Shown here one piece after another: positions 11,128 through 22,880 of a stretch of DNA of 64,000 bases. The notes under the pieces were generated by a model. The model was not told where the DNA came from. It searched no databases and saw only the letters and a program-made list of their open reading frames with translations. The translations under genes were made by a program, and so were the position numbers. Where the stretch lies: assembly GCA_000750105.3 (NCBI GenBank), contig JPHH03000041.1, positions 186,001-250,000 of the forward strand. Direction: 5' to 3'. The stretch comes from Tolypocladium sp. Sup5 PDA-1 (taxonomy: Eukaryota; Ascomycota; Sordariomycetes; Hypocreales; Ophiocordycipitaceae). Position 1 is the first letter of the stretch. Every line of letters begins with the position of its first letter.

Positions 11128-12144
11128 ATTGCGGCTCGGCGCCCCGGACGGCCGCGAGTCGGGGAACTGCTTGCAGACAGATACAACAGGGCCGGAGGCG
11201 GGGAGAGCGTTGTAGGGCGAGTCCTGGCCTGGAGAGGGGTGGTCAAGGCAATCCCCTCATGTAAGAGCGACGCGGGATGGTGCAGGCAGGGCTTCAACAA
11301 GACATGGCACAAGGGATTTTCCGGCGCCAGACCCGGGAGGTTGCGGGGAAGGGGGACCTGTGCAGGTCGACAGGTTGGTCAGAGGCTGGCTGTGACGTTG
11401 GACGACTAGCAGCCGTGCCTAGTTATATGCGGTGCGAGGCAGGCCGTGCAGATGTTGCAGCCTCGTTCGGTATGTGCTTTCAGGAAGAGCAGCCGAGTGG
11501 CGAGCTGAGCCGCGAGCTGCGTGAGCCGGACGGCGTAGCGCAGGGTTGGCGTTTGTTTGGCTGTCTGCAACTGAAATGAGTGAGACCGTGCAGCCGCGTA
11601 TCCTTGGGCACGAGTACGGCGATCGGCAGCGGTGCAGGGCTCTGCAGAATACAGCAGTATCTCTTCCTGTCGTCCTGGGCAGACCAACCACGGCAGACAC
11701 GATGGTGGTGCGCTTCGCCTGTGCCGCGATTGGGCCTCGTTGGGTGATGCTATGAGGCGGCTCGTTGGTCCTGATGCAAGGTGAGAGAGAGGACAAAGTT
11801 TTGGCTGCGAGTCCAGCCATACCTTCTTCGCTGGCCGTCCTTCCGCCACCAACAGAGGCTGCTGCAAAGTGCTGTATGTTACCTCAGAAGCGGGGGCGAG
11901 CGACTTTGTTCGTGTCCCAACGGCCGTCTAGTTCATCATGGCTTGCATTACCGGTTGCAATAATTGTTGCACGCGCGGGTCGTCGAGCATGTCCAGCTGC
12001 GGTACCCTAGACCTGGAATGCCGTTACCTGCAGCATCCACGCCATCCGCATGCCACCAGGAGCCGCAGTGCCGCAGCTTAGCCGTATAGCCAGACTCCAC
12101 AGAACCTGCACGGAATCTGTTAGCTGAGAAACTTCCTCCCCGGC

Positions 12145-12150
12145 CACGTG
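12145..12150. promoter_or_regulatory. CACGTG, candidate NUC-1/Pho4 site
   Basis: Perfect E-box palindrome about 1.0 kb upstream of the nuc-2 start. Pho4 and NUC-1 bind CACGTG. Such hexamers occur elsewhere in the window, so assignment is tentative. Confidence 0.3.
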
Positions 12151-12324
12151 CATCGAGCCTCTCCTCATCGCGCTACTGGCTCTAGCGCTGTGCCGAATCT
12201 GCATCGACTACTGCGGTCTGGCGTCCAATGGTCGTGCCGCACCTGGCCCCGTGCTCGAGCGATAGGTGACATCTATCCAGGCAGGCAGACAAGTGCAGAC
12301 AGAGGGACGTCGTTCTCTTCAGTT

Positions 12325-12330
12325 CACGTG
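12325..12330. promoter_or_regulatory. Second CACGTG, candidate NUC-1/Pho4 site
   Basis: Lies within a longer inverted repeat, GTTCACGTGAAC, about 1.2 kb upstream of nuc-2 and 180 bases from the other copy. The extended symmetry is more suggestive than the hexamer alone. Confidence 0.35.
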
Positions 12331-12807
12331 AACGGTTGCCTTGTTCATACGGGTACTTTGTGCGTACTTCCTGCCAATAATCTTTTCCGAAGCTAAGTGT
12401 CATCGCGCTCTCGGCCCGCATCTCCCCGCTCAGCTTCTCCATCAGCGCAAGTCAGGAACAAGCCAACTCGCCAACGCTTGCCTTCATAGCTCGCATCATG
12501 ACGTCGCGCGTGCGCTATTCGCATGTGAATGCCCTTGGAGGAAGGAGATGTCCAGCATCCAGGCAGATGCGATTTCCACACAGGGACTTGTACAGGCAAG
12601 GGGGTTCTCCGTTCGGAGCACTTCATTCTGATTCTGGGAATCCGAAGCTATCGTTTGATGGCAATTAATCGGCAGGGCCTCGAGCGCTACCATACACAAT
12701 CTCCAGTATCCAACAAACTGGGCAGCTGTTGGCTGCTTCCACACATCCCGTCCATCAACAACAATGCGAACCGGACGATGGTTCTGCATAGACAGAGGCG
12801 TTCAGCT

Positions 12808-14250
12808 TCAGCTCTTCTTCTCAGTCGATTCTCCCTTCGCCGGGTCCACCAGGCTATCAGCCATGGCCTCCGCCGCCGCCTTCTTCAGCCTCTCGTTGTC
12901 GTCGGTCTTACTGTCGGTCTTGTTGTCCTTCGGCTTGTCCTTATCCTTGACCTCCTTCTCGTCTTCGCTATCCCCCAGGCTGAACGGGTCGTTGTCGGTG
13001 ACTGGGCTCGGCTCCACCGTAGAGAGTGGCTGCCACTTGCTCGCCTTGGTACCCGACGAAGGCGTGTCTTTCGGTGGCACCTTGGGCGAAGCGTCGTACA
13101 TGTTAATCTCCTCGGTCTCCTCCTTGAAGCCCACCCGTCGCCCATCGCTCGGTCTCGGGGAAGACGAAGGTGGTGGCGGCTTGTGCAGGCCAGGGTTCAC
13201 AGGGCGGTTGGCCGGTGCTATCAACATGTTAGCGCCTTGTTCCTCCATCATGATAACGCCCGACTCACTTCCATCTGCGGAGAATCTCATGCCCGCAAAG
13301 TCGTCGCTGAGAACCTGTGGGTCCGCGTCGTATCTGTCATAGTCACCGCTCCTGCGGCTGGGCTCTCCTGGGCGTCGGAAGGGCTGCCCCTGTCTTTGCG
13401 TGGACTCTTCGCTCTCGTCAAAGTTCTCCTCAATCTTCTTCCTCAGGTTTGTGATCCATCCGTTGACCTTGGTCTGAGTGTCGAGGAACCCTTTGCGCAG
13501 GTTCTCGCGAATCACGGGTAGATCGTCGTCAATGAAGCTGTGGTCGCGGTCGTCGTCGTCCAGTCCCTGTTGCCTCTGGGCGCCACGCGAGCGGTTTGCA
13601 GTCCGAGCCTCGTACGCGCCGACGTTGTCGTAGTGCTCTGCAAGTTGTCGCGCGTACAGCTCGTCTGCCTCGAGTTGCGTCATCTCTGGCCGTCCCTCGG
13701 GTCGACGGGGCTGAGGAGGCGGGACATCTTCGGGTTCGTTCCTGACGGCGTCTGGGTCGGTCATTTCTGCAGCGAGGTTAGACCGTGAGACCGTTGCCTC
13801 TGCGATGCTTTGGAGCACTTACCCAGCAGCGCGTTGAAGGCTGGTTCTACCTGTCCTCCGCTGGCTCTCAGGACAGCCTTGATCACGGGATCCTCCACGC
13901 CAGGGAACGCTTCCTTCAAAATCATCACGTTCTTCTGCGCCTCCGTCAGGGGGCGAGGAGGTTTGGGCGGAGGGGCTTCGGTCGATGTAGCCGGAGGAGT
14001 CGATCCAGCGGCGGGCGTCGTCGTGGAAGCAACCGTGGTCCCATCCTCGCCGACGACGCCCGTCTCCTGAACATCGTCGTCGTCCATCTCGAGGGGCCGA
14101 GCTGTGGTGGGCGACTCGGCGCCGCTCTCTGCCGTGGGTTTGTTCTGCATGGCCTCAACCTTGTCAGCAAGAGTGTCGCAGAGTGCAGCATGCAACGACA
14201 AGGTAGGTGAAATAGGAGGTTGCACGAACCGTTTCCGCCGGAGCTGCCAT
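12808..14250 (-). CDS. CUE5: CUE-domain ubiquitin-binding protein, Cue5 type
   Basis: Reverse strand, exons 14250..14230, 14159..13823, 13766..12808; introns of 70 and 56 nt (GTTCGT, GTAAGT donors). Product 438 residues. After an acidic/Pro-rich N-terminus the CUE domain reads from A-Q-K-N-V-M-I-L-K-E-A-F-P-G-V through V-I-K-A-V-L-R-A-S-G-G-Q-V-E-P-A-F-N-A-L-L; the second splice falls right after A-L-L. Immediately after is a conserved E-L-Y-A-R-Q-L-A-E-H-Y and then a helix (NLRKGFLDTQTKVNGWI-x-N-L-R-K-K-I) seen in Cue5 homologues. The tail is Ser/Pro-rich and acidic. Cue5 in yeast links ubiquitinated aggregates to Atg8 for selective autophagy. An Atg8-interacting motif in the tail (W-Q-P-L) is a candidate but unproven. 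Confidence 0.87.
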
Positions 14251-14729
14251 TGTCTGAGAAGCCGCCGATGCTAAGCCCTGGTTGCACTCTTTCTGAAGCT
14301 GTTGTGTTTGTGTATTGTTTAGATCAAGGTCGGGGTCAGGAAATTGGCAACCGGATGTCGGTGCAGCCTGGATGTATTGCCCTGTGATACCGGCGAGGGG
14401 TTGCAGCTGGGACGCGCCAATGATGACGTGCCCCACAGGCTGCAGCACAGGGGACCTTGCCAAGCCACAGCTGTGATGACGCTTTGCCACATGCCACTTT
14501 CAAGCCACTTTCGACTGTGCGTGCGGTCTAGGGTAGCTTCTGCTCCACGACCACGACATTCGCCAACAACGTTGAGAGGGGCGCTTGTTGATCTTGGACG
14601 TATGCGAGAGGCTCATGCGATGGGACGTGACAGTTTATCCCTGGCGGCCCTATGAAGCTTACTCTAGGTAGACTGCTGTGGCTGGCCAATTAGTCCGCTT
14701 GTGAGTCTCCGGCTCTAGAGTCGCCCAGC
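14251..14729. other. Divergent promoter CUE5 / DHX35
   Basis: 479 bases between two start codons pointing away from each other. No RNA gene or reliable ORF is visible; I saw no strong motif. Confidence 0.6.
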
Positions 14730-16810
14730 ATGGCTGAGTTTGATCTCGACTCATCCTTCATCCCTGCCCTGCACAAGCCTGCGGCTCTGTTGCCCATTGC
14801 GAAACACCGCGAGAGTCTACTATATGTCGTCGAGACATATCCCGTTACAATCGTCATTGGCCAGACTGGTTCGGGCAAGACCACGCAGATACCCCAGTTC
14901 CTCGAGAGCGCAGGCTGGTGCTCAGATGGCAAGATCATTGGGGTTACGCAGGTGAGTGTGGGCGTCTCTTCTCCTGTCGTGGCGAGAGACTAACAGTTAT
15001 CAAATAGCCCCGACGCGTTGCAGCCACGACTGTCGCGGTGCGAGTTGCCGAGGAAGTAGGATGCGAGATTGGCAAGGAGGTCGGCTACTCGATCCGCTTC
15101 GAAGATGTCACATCATCCGCCACGCGTATCAAGTTCCTCACGGATGGCCTGCTTATCCGAGAGGCGCTTGTCGACCCCCTGCTGAACCGATACTCTGTGA
15201 TTATGGTCGACGAGGCCCATGAGCGGTCCATCAGCACAGACATCCTGCTCGGCTTACTCAAGAAGATTCGCAAGAAGCGTCCCGAGCTTCGCATCATCAT
15301 CAGCAGCGCCACGTTGCAAGCCGAGGAGTTTCTCAAGTTCTTCACACACTCCAGCGATGAGCAGGCGCCGAAAGAGGACGGAGAGAAGAAGGACGACGTT
15401 GCCAAGATAGTCAGCCTCGAAGGGCGGACATACCCCATCGACGTCCTGTACCTGGAGTCACCGGCGGAGAACTACCTTGAAAAAGCGATCGACACGGTCT
15501 TTGACATCCACACGCAAGAGGGAGAGGGCGACATATTGGTATTTCTGACGGGTCGGGAAGAAATCGACGATGCTGTCCAGGCAACCTCGGAGAGAGCTGC
15601 TCAGGCCGGCAGTCGATATGGCGCCGTACAACCGCTGCCACTATACGCGGGCCTGTCAACGGAGCAGCAGATGTACGTGTTTGACAAGCCACCGGAGGGA
15701 ACACGGAAGGTCATCTTCTCGACCAACATTGCGGAGGCGTCTGTCACCATCGACGGCATCGTCTATGTCATCGACAGCGGCTTCGTGAAGCTCCGTGCCT
15801 ACAGTCCAACGACGGGGATCGAGTCGCTTACAGCAACCCCGATATCCAAGGCTTCTGCATCGCAGCGAGCAGGACGAGCAGGACGAACTAAGCCGGGGAA
15901 ATGCTTTCGACTTTACACGGAGCAACACTTTGAGGCGCTACCGGAAGCCAACGTACCAGAGCTCCAGAGATCCAACTTGGCGCCGGTTATCCTGCAACTA
16001 AAAGCCCTTGGCATCGACAACGTCGTTCGGTTCGATTTCCTGTCACCGCCGCCCTCAGAACTCATGTCCAAGGCCCTGGAGCTACTGTACGCGCTGGGAG
16101 CCCTGGACGAGTATGCCAAATTGACGCGGCCGCTGGGCTCTCGGATGGCGGAGCTCGCAGTTGAGCCCATGATGGCCAAGACATTGCTGTCGGCACAGTC
16201 GTTTGGCTGCCTCAGCGAGATTCTCACCATTGCTGCCATGACGAGCCTCGGCGGCAGCGTATGGTTCTACCATGATGGCGAACAAAAGCGGATGGAGAGC
16301 TCAAGGCGCAAGTTCGCCGCAGAAGAAGGCGACCACTTGACGCTCCTCAACGTGTACACGGCCTTTGTGACAAAAGGCAAGAAGGAATCTCGCTTCTGCC
16401 ACGACAACCACCTCAACTACAAGTCCATGACACGGGCCGTCAGCATCCGCGGCCAACTGAAGCGCTATCTCGAACGCTTCAATATCAACGTCGACGAATC
16501 CCTCGCATCGCAACCCAAGGATGACACCTCCAAAAAGGCAGAGCAGATCCGACGGTGCCTTACTTCAGGGTACTTTGCGCACGTGGCGCGGATGCAGCCC
16601 GATGGGACGTACCGCAACGTCGAGGGCGGGACGGTGCTGCATGCGCACCCAAGCTCGCTGATGTTTAACCGCAAGGCGGACTGGGTGGTTTTCCACGAGG
16701 TGATGGAGACGGGGGAGAAGACGTTTATCAGGGACATTACAAAGATTGAGAAGGGGTGGCTGCTGGAGTATGCGCCGGAGTTTTACAAGGTGACTGACAC
16801 GAGGAGTTGA
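14730..16810 (+). CDS. DHX35: DEAH-box RNA helicase, DHX35 type
   Basis: Exons 14730..14951 and 15008..16810; the 56-nt intron has GTGAGT and AAATAG and falls exactly inside T-Q/P-R-R-V-A-A. Product 674 residues. Motifs: I G-Q-T-G-S-G-K-T (44-51), Ia P-R-R-V-A-A (75-80), II D-E-A-H (142-145), III S-A-T (174-176), then the TNIAEAS motif and VI Q-R-A-G-R-A-G-R. Helicase-associated and OB-fold regions follow, ending W-L-L-E-Y-A-P-E-F-Y. Order, length and block identity fit DHX35, an accessory helicase found in spliceosomal C complexes. There is only a short N-terminus before the helicase core, unlike Prp2/Prp16/Prp22. Budding yeast lacks a clear orthologue. Confidence 0.92.
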
Positions 16811-16938
16811 GAGGTCGTGTTGTTGCACGGGCACAATTTAGGCCGGCATCGACGCTTGGATAGTCCAGAGAAGATGTAGCATGGAGTCATATGCAAGATG
16901 GACGAGGTGGCTATTCATGGCCGGAGACAAGCCAAGAA

Positions 16939-18097
16939 TCATGGTGTCACGGAGCCTGAGATGTTGAATAACTGCCCTTTGAATTGCGAGGCGTCGTTTA
17001 ACAGCCAAGTTTCTATCTGTCCCCCTCGTCGCCCTGCCCGAGGCGCCCCCCCGTCCCCAAAGCCCGTTGAGTACGCATCGCCCTCGTCGTTGACGAAGAC
17101 GGCATGCGCCGTGGCGCACGCGACGTGCACCGCCTCGCCGATCCTGGGCACCGCCGTCGGGCGCAGGCAGATGCGCGGCGTGTTGCGCTCGTCGCAGCGG
17201 ATCACGGCCTCGTCGCTGAGTTGGCCGTTGTGTATCTGGCCCCAGACCATGCACTGTCTGTCCGCCATGGTGGCGGCGGAGAGCTGGCTGTAGCTATCAC
17301 CAGCAGCGACCTGGACGGATCGTGTATCCGCTGGAAAGCTTCCAGTCGGGAGCGCCGTCGGGGTCGACTCAAAGGGGTTCAAGAACTCATCGTCATCGCC
17401 ACTGGATCCGCGTCTACGTCACGGACGCCGGCCTCTTTCCGCGCCGTTTCTCGGCCCAGGGCGCCGTTGTCGCTTGACTTTCTATGTCACTACCTTGCCA
17501 CGAACAGCCAAAGCGACGGTATGCATCCCGCCGCACGACAGCTGCACGGCATGAAGCGAGCCCTGGCCGTCTGGGTCGAGATAGTGTTTGAAGGGGGGCC
17601 AGAAACTCCTTGATGGTGGGACCGAGTCCAAGTTCGCCATTCTCGCCGCTTCCGAAGACGTACACTTGGAGCGCTTCGGTTGGCCGGTTGTTGATAGGCT
17701 CTGGAGGACGGATGCTGGAGGGAGTGGTCTTGACCTTCTTGGACGAAGCGCCTTCTGCTGTGGTCGCCTTGCGATTCGAGCCGGTCTTTGTTTGCTTGGG
17801 TGGCTGTTCCTCTGGCTCGACTGCCCTTTTGGCCGTTTCTTGCTTGCGCTTTGGAGTCGTAGAGGCCTGGCGTGTCTGTATTCGTGAACTACTGTTGGCT
17901 TTTGTGTTTGCCTTGTTGTCGAGCTGCTGCTTTGTAGGACGATGATGGAAGGCGTGGCGGCTCAAGAGCCGTCCAGGATAGGTATCCAAAACTGAATTGA
18001 CAAAGTGGTTGGAGTGATTCCCAAAGTCACGACCAAGGCACAGTGATGTTGGCGAGGGCAGTGGAGTTGAATATAAGCACCCGTCGGCTAGAAGCAC
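16939..18097 (-). pseudogene. Decayed RCC1/Pim1 (Ran exchange factor) gene
   Basis: The reverse strand carries a Lys/Arg-rich N-terminus and then V-Y-V-F-G-S-G-E-N-G-E-L-G-L-G-P, the first RCC1 blade signature. Frame then breaks at a run of C (about 17601-17606). In the next frame A-P-F-K-H-Y-L-D..L-S-C-G-G-M-H-T-V-A-L continues until a TAG where the V-T-Y/W-G-V-N-D blade should be. A further one-base shift restores D-N-G-A-L-G-R-E-T, and another shift restores D-E-F-L-N-P-F and V-A-A-G-D-S. The relic ends after V-N-D-E-G-D-A-Y-S-T-G-F-G-D and S-Q-F-K-G-Q. The remaining blades are missing. RCC1 is essential, so a working copy presumably exists elsewhere (inference). The N-terminal ORF (to 17414) could still be translated as a truncated protein. 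Confidence 0.75.
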
Positions 18098-20461
18098 TCG
18101 CTGTCTTCGAATATCGATTCAAGGTATCGAGGGCCCAGCCACGATGGTTTTTGAGTAGACAATGCAGAGCACAAACAAGCCGTCAAGACTCAAAGAAAGA
18201 GGCAGGTCTGCGATGCAACTGTGCCGTCTTGGTCTTGTGAATGAAGCTTCGGACAAGATCGCGCGACGACGCTGAAGAAAAGAAGAGGCCGCTGGAGGTA
18301 TGACAGATTGCAACGAGAAATGTGCACCCATCTCGACAATGGTGAATAAGTAGCGATTGTATTCATCGCTGATGTCACCGGGCGACCGCACTGGCGATGC
18401 CAACTCATTGTGTTCACGGGCTGCGCCATCCGAAGCACATGGCGAAAATGGCAGCCAAATTTATTCACCGTGCCATTCAGCTGTCATACCGAGCATGTCC
18501 AACTGAATTGAAGCGACGCTGCAGAGTGCTGGTGAAGATGGATGGTCCATGTTCCAGCAGCATGGCTTGTACGAAGTATGTGCGTCTGCTGATGAGGCTG
18601 CAGCATCGACACATTATTTATGTGCGACCAGTCTCCGCCGCATGGGACAGGCCACAGCACAGGGCAGTTGGGCAACAAGCCGTGCAATGCAATCCAACAA
18701 GGACACCGTGAGTACGGAGTAGTCGGTATTAATAGCTGCTGGCAGGGGACTCGGGAGTGAGCAAACCGATGGGTATGCGCACACTATCGCTGCTTATCCA
18801 CGGACTGACCTGCTGCCTGTGCTGGCGAGCTTGACTTATGAACGCCGTATGTGTGTGCCCTCTCATGTTTCCATCGGCAGAGACAAAATACAAATCCGGC
18901 ATGATGTCGGTGTGCGACATGTCTGTAGGGGGCCCGATGAGGCTTTGCGCAGGGCGAGGAAGGCAACATCAAAGGGCTCTCCATCAGTCAACTTTGTCCA
19001 TTCACAGCCGATAAGGACCAGACGCCGAGTAAACACGGCCAGGGCGCATCGGATAGACTCCCATGTCACTGGCGGTACCGGCGGTAATTATCCTCATGCG
19101 CTGCCACAGTGGTGTCTGCTCCCGGTCCGAGATGCCACGATCCGGGCAGAGTCATGTTCCGTGGACAGTGGCGGCTCCCTCCGCTTCCCCTCACCTGTCC
19201 TCTGGTTCATCTCGGCTCCGACGCTCCTCTCATCTCGGTGCTGCTGCGCAATAGGCCAACCGTCGAATCTGCTCAAGCTGCTTCTCTCCAGAGGACCAGA
19301 CCTCGAACCTGGTGAGGGGCTCGCTGGGCTTCCAGAGCCACACGTCGCTAGCTGGCAAGCGGACTAGCGTCAGGGGCTACGTTGCCCATCGCACAGTGCC
19401 AGTCGCGTCACCGCCGCTGCCAAAACGGCCGCCAGATTGGCGGTGATTGCGCCGTCCAGGGCCGTGGTCAGTGAGGGGAGATACGGTGCCGCGCGTGGAT
19501 CAGCGACTTGTGGCGTGGCTTTCCAACTGCAGCTGGCCACTAGCTGCCCTGGAGGCACCGCGTACCTGCATCAGACCCCTGCTGGCGCGCTCCTTTTCTG
19601 CAGACCAGACGTCCGTCGTGCAGCGCCAACAGCGCCGCCTTGTTGGACCTTGAGCTTCCAAGGCCGTCTCGACGTCGTCTGTCACGGACGATGGATTCGC
19701 TGCCCGCCGCAGCCTGGCCCCTGCTGCAGGCAGGTGGTGAAAGTCCCTGCCAATAAACCGCGCTACGGAGGGACAATTGTGCGCTGCCTGCTCTGCCACT
19801 CTGCCACACCTCGCTGGACGAGAAATTAACCGCCCCCCTTCGGTGCAGGCCCTGGTCGGCCTCTGAACCGCCGTGTCCAACCTGCCAGGGCCGCTCCCGC
19901 GCTGTCTCATTCGCTGCGAGGACGCCTGCTGCTAGCCTCGGGGCCCTGGGCCTATCATCTCCCACTGACGGGCACTGTATCCGTCCCCCCTTCACTGCTC
20001 CACGCCCAATCTCAGTCTCGTTGTTGTCGACGGTGTGTCCAGCCTGCCTCTCCTCCTCTCCCTCTCTTCTCTCCCCATCGTCAGTTTTCCTTTCGACTGT
20101 CGACCGACGGCATCCTCGTGCAACCGCCTGCCAGCAGGCTCGTCATTCTTTTGGTCTTGTCTTTCAGGCTCTTAGTCACTCCTTTCGTTATTTTCCTGCT
20201 CGCCAACCCGCGAGTCACTCGTTACTTCGGAACGCGCACCGTCATTGGCACACTCTGTTCCCTAATTGCCCCCCCGGATCAGCGACGATAGAACACGGCT
20301 TCCTTATTAATGTCCTGCCATTTACGACAATCTCGACACCAAGATACGCATTCGATATACATCTTATGGCCATGAACACTCGCTTTTCTACTTGAATCAA
20401 GAAGACGTTGTTATTTTGGGTCTGGACTGCACTGCATTGTTTGGGCAGCGGGAGCAGGATC
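18098..20461. other. Gene-poor region and long upstream of the Skg6-like gene
   Basis: 2.36 kb. Several ORFs of 100-180 codons have no recognisable composition, domain or splice logic. The last ~450 bases are C/T-rich and resemble a long fungal promoter/5' leader. A TACGGAGTA half-palindrome lies at 18713..18721. Confidence 0.5.
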
Positions 20462-22880
20462 ATGGAGCTGTTCCCTGCACGCGACGAGAGCCACACGGCC
20501 ATGGGACGGGCAACCTTCAACGGCGATGGATACGCCATGCAGCCCCGTATCAACCTGCGTCGGAATGTCAGCTTGGAGCCGCCAGCCGCTGCAGGACTGC
20601 CCGCCCAGGTGGGCAAGCGCGACTGCTCGGGCAATACCTGCGAGACGAATAACAACACCAGCATCACCAATCTTGCCATTATTCTTGGCATCGTGTACGT
20701 GCAGCCAGCTCGCCTCGTTGTCTATTCCACCATGTCGCTAACGCGCAAACAGGATCCCCGTCATCGTCGCCGTCATCGTACTCATCTTTCTTCACCGCAG
20801 AAATGTCCGTCGACTCAGGATGGAGGATGCCAAGGACTCCAACGGGGGCCTGGATTTCGGCCTGGAGGACGCCCCTCGCAAGGGAGGCAAGCGCAAGAGC
20901 CTGATGTTTGGAGGAGAAAAGACGGCCCACCGGCCCGGCCAGCTCTCCATGGACATGAACCTGTCGTCGCCATACTTGCTCCCCCCCGGTGTGCATCAGT
21001 CCCACGACTCTATCCATTCCTTGGCTCGCACGTTCCCTAACGAGCAGGATCCCTACCGAACAGTCAAGGAATACACCAACAGCGAGACCGGTTCCATCAG
21101 GTCGTTCAATCCTTCAAAGGATCCGTTCAGTAACAGCAAGCGCGCCTCCATCATAACTAGCAGGTCCATCAAGACGCCCATGATGCCTCCGCCCCGGACG
21201 AATTCGATGCCCAAGTCGCCCGTTTCCCCCGACGACAAGATCAATCCGTTTGCCACCCCTACCACGCCTGCGCCTAGCCGCCAACTACCCTCGCCTGCAG
21301 CCATTCAGGAGCCCATTCGCCCACTTCAACCCATCGTCCCTGAGATTGGCACAGTCTCTTACCCCGACGACAAAGTTGGCGGCGGCCTTAACATGCCGGA
21401 TATTCTGCCACCGCCTGCGGCATTGTCCAGGAACTCACAGCCTGGGTTATCCGAGCTCCCAGCAGACCACGGCAGGGCTGAACTGCCCGCTCATGCGCAA
21501 GACTCGAGCATCGGCGTCGCTCATACTGGGGGTGACGACTTTCACTTCCTCCCAGCCCATGAGACGGGGCCGGCCGGCCTAGGACTCGATCTGGATCTTC
21601 CCAAAATCCCGTCGCCGACATTTGATCATGCCGTGTCGGCTGATCCTCATGCGCTGCACTTTACGCCTGGACAAGCCCACTCATACGACGACCATGCAAA
21701 CCAAGTGGAGAACCCCCAGATCAGAACGTCGCAGTACTCTGACGAGTTTGAGGAGGATGAGCGCGGCCGCGGCATGCACAGACAGACTTCTTTGGACTTC
21801 CACGCTCAGCAGCAGCACCAGCAGCAAGGTCTGGGCGTCCCACTACAGGAGGCGAAGAGGCTCTCGGTGGGCTTCCGGCCGCTGCCTCCGGATGAGGTGA
21901 CGGAATCCGAGGATCCAGAGTATCGGGCAAACCGTATTCGATCTTTCTACAAGGAATACTTTGAGGAAAGCACTGCGGCCGCTCCGCCGCTGCCAACCAA
22001 CCCGCGTGGGGGCCCCCAGTACTACGAGGACTACGACGAGAACTACCTTGGAGATGCTGCCTACTACGATGCTGACAGCAATGCCTTTGTCATGCCATAC
22101 GCACAGCCGGTCACGCGGCGTGCCATGACACCACCTCCCGCGGGCCGCTCCCGAGGCGGACCTGGCGGACCTGGCGGTCGGGGACCTCGCGGCCCTCATG
22201 GACCCCATGGATCGGTTGGCGGAATGAGCCTTCCCGGAGGACCTCGACGCCCTCGGGCCGGCTCCGCTTTCGGTCCTCGGGCCGGATCTGCCTTTGGCCC
22301 CAGACCGGACTCGTCTGCATCGGCGAGGATGCGCGGGCCGCCCAAGAAGCACCTACCGCCGCCGACGGACTTGAAGACGCTGCCAACCCCGTCGAAACTC
22401 AGGGATGACGCGTTTGCCCTCAACGCCATCGACTTTGCGCCGCCCGACTCCTTCAGGGACCACGTCGCCGGCCGCAGTCAAAGCCCTCTCGGAGAGAGAC
22501 GTCCGTACCAGCCTAAGGTGCCGGTCGCGTCACCCCTTGTCACGGCCTTTGATGAGCTGGCGGCCCTGCCAAGCCCGTAAGTGCACCCAGGAAACATTTT
22601 TGAGATTGACACATGATGCTAATTCAGAACTAGTCACATGATGCGAAAGTCGTCGACCTTTACCAACCTGGATTTCGCGCCTCCCAAGAAGTTCAAGGAT
22701 GCAGACACGATGAGCGACGCGGGCAGCATCAAGAGCAACAGGAGCGGCATCTCAGCGGTGCAACTGGGCGCGATTCGCAGCGGGGCGGGTCGTGTAAGTC
22801 GCTTGCCCGGCGACACGGTCTTCACCTCGGCGGCCCTGCCGGATCAGCTGAAGCCGCAATGGGGCATGCGACAAATGTGA
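20462..22880 (+). CDS. Single-pass membrane protein with SKG6/TOS2-like transmembrane domain
   Basis: Exons 20462..20694, 20753..22576, 22628..22880; introns of 58 and 51 nt with CGCTAAC and TGCTAAT branches. Product 769 residues. A short extracellular N-terminus with C-x(4)-C and N-glycosylation-type Asn (N-N-N-T-S-I-T-N) leads into a helix interrupted by the first intron (LAIILGIV|IPVIVAVIVLIFLHRR). The long cytosolic part is Ser/Pro-rich, with conserved-looking blocks around L-S-V-G-F-R-P-L-P-P-D-E and Y-R-A-N-R-I-R-S-F-Y-K-E-Y-F-E-E-S, and a Gly/Pro-rich tract. The last exon contains S-S-T-F-T-N-L-D-F-A-P-P-K-K-F. Yeast Skg6/Tos2 act in bud-site and cell-polarity; assignment here is tentative and based on the helix plus basic stop-transfer. 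20462 is the first ATG in frame. Confidence 0.75.

Larger units (their letters stand above)
11128..12807. other. Long upstream region of nuc-2
   Basis: 1.68 kb between nuc-2 and the 3' end of the CUE gene, both on the reverse strand, so this is 5' leader and promoter of nuc-2. Short ORFs here show no family features. Two CACGTG palindromes (12145..12150 and 12325..12330) match the NUC-1/Pho4 core site. Confidence 0.55.

Noticed and set aside
12529..13521. 330-codon forward ORF opposite the CUE gene
   Set aside because: Antisense shadow of the CUE-domain gene, which has the coherent domain and splice structure.
16939..18097. RIP as the cause of the RCC1 decay
   Set aside because: The damage is mostly one-base shifts and deletion; the region is not notably AT-rich, so C-to-T mutation by RIP is not the main signal.
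18098..20461. ORFs of 100-180 codons as novel genes
   Set aside because: No start context, splice structure, composition or domain support; expected frequency in GC-rich DNA.
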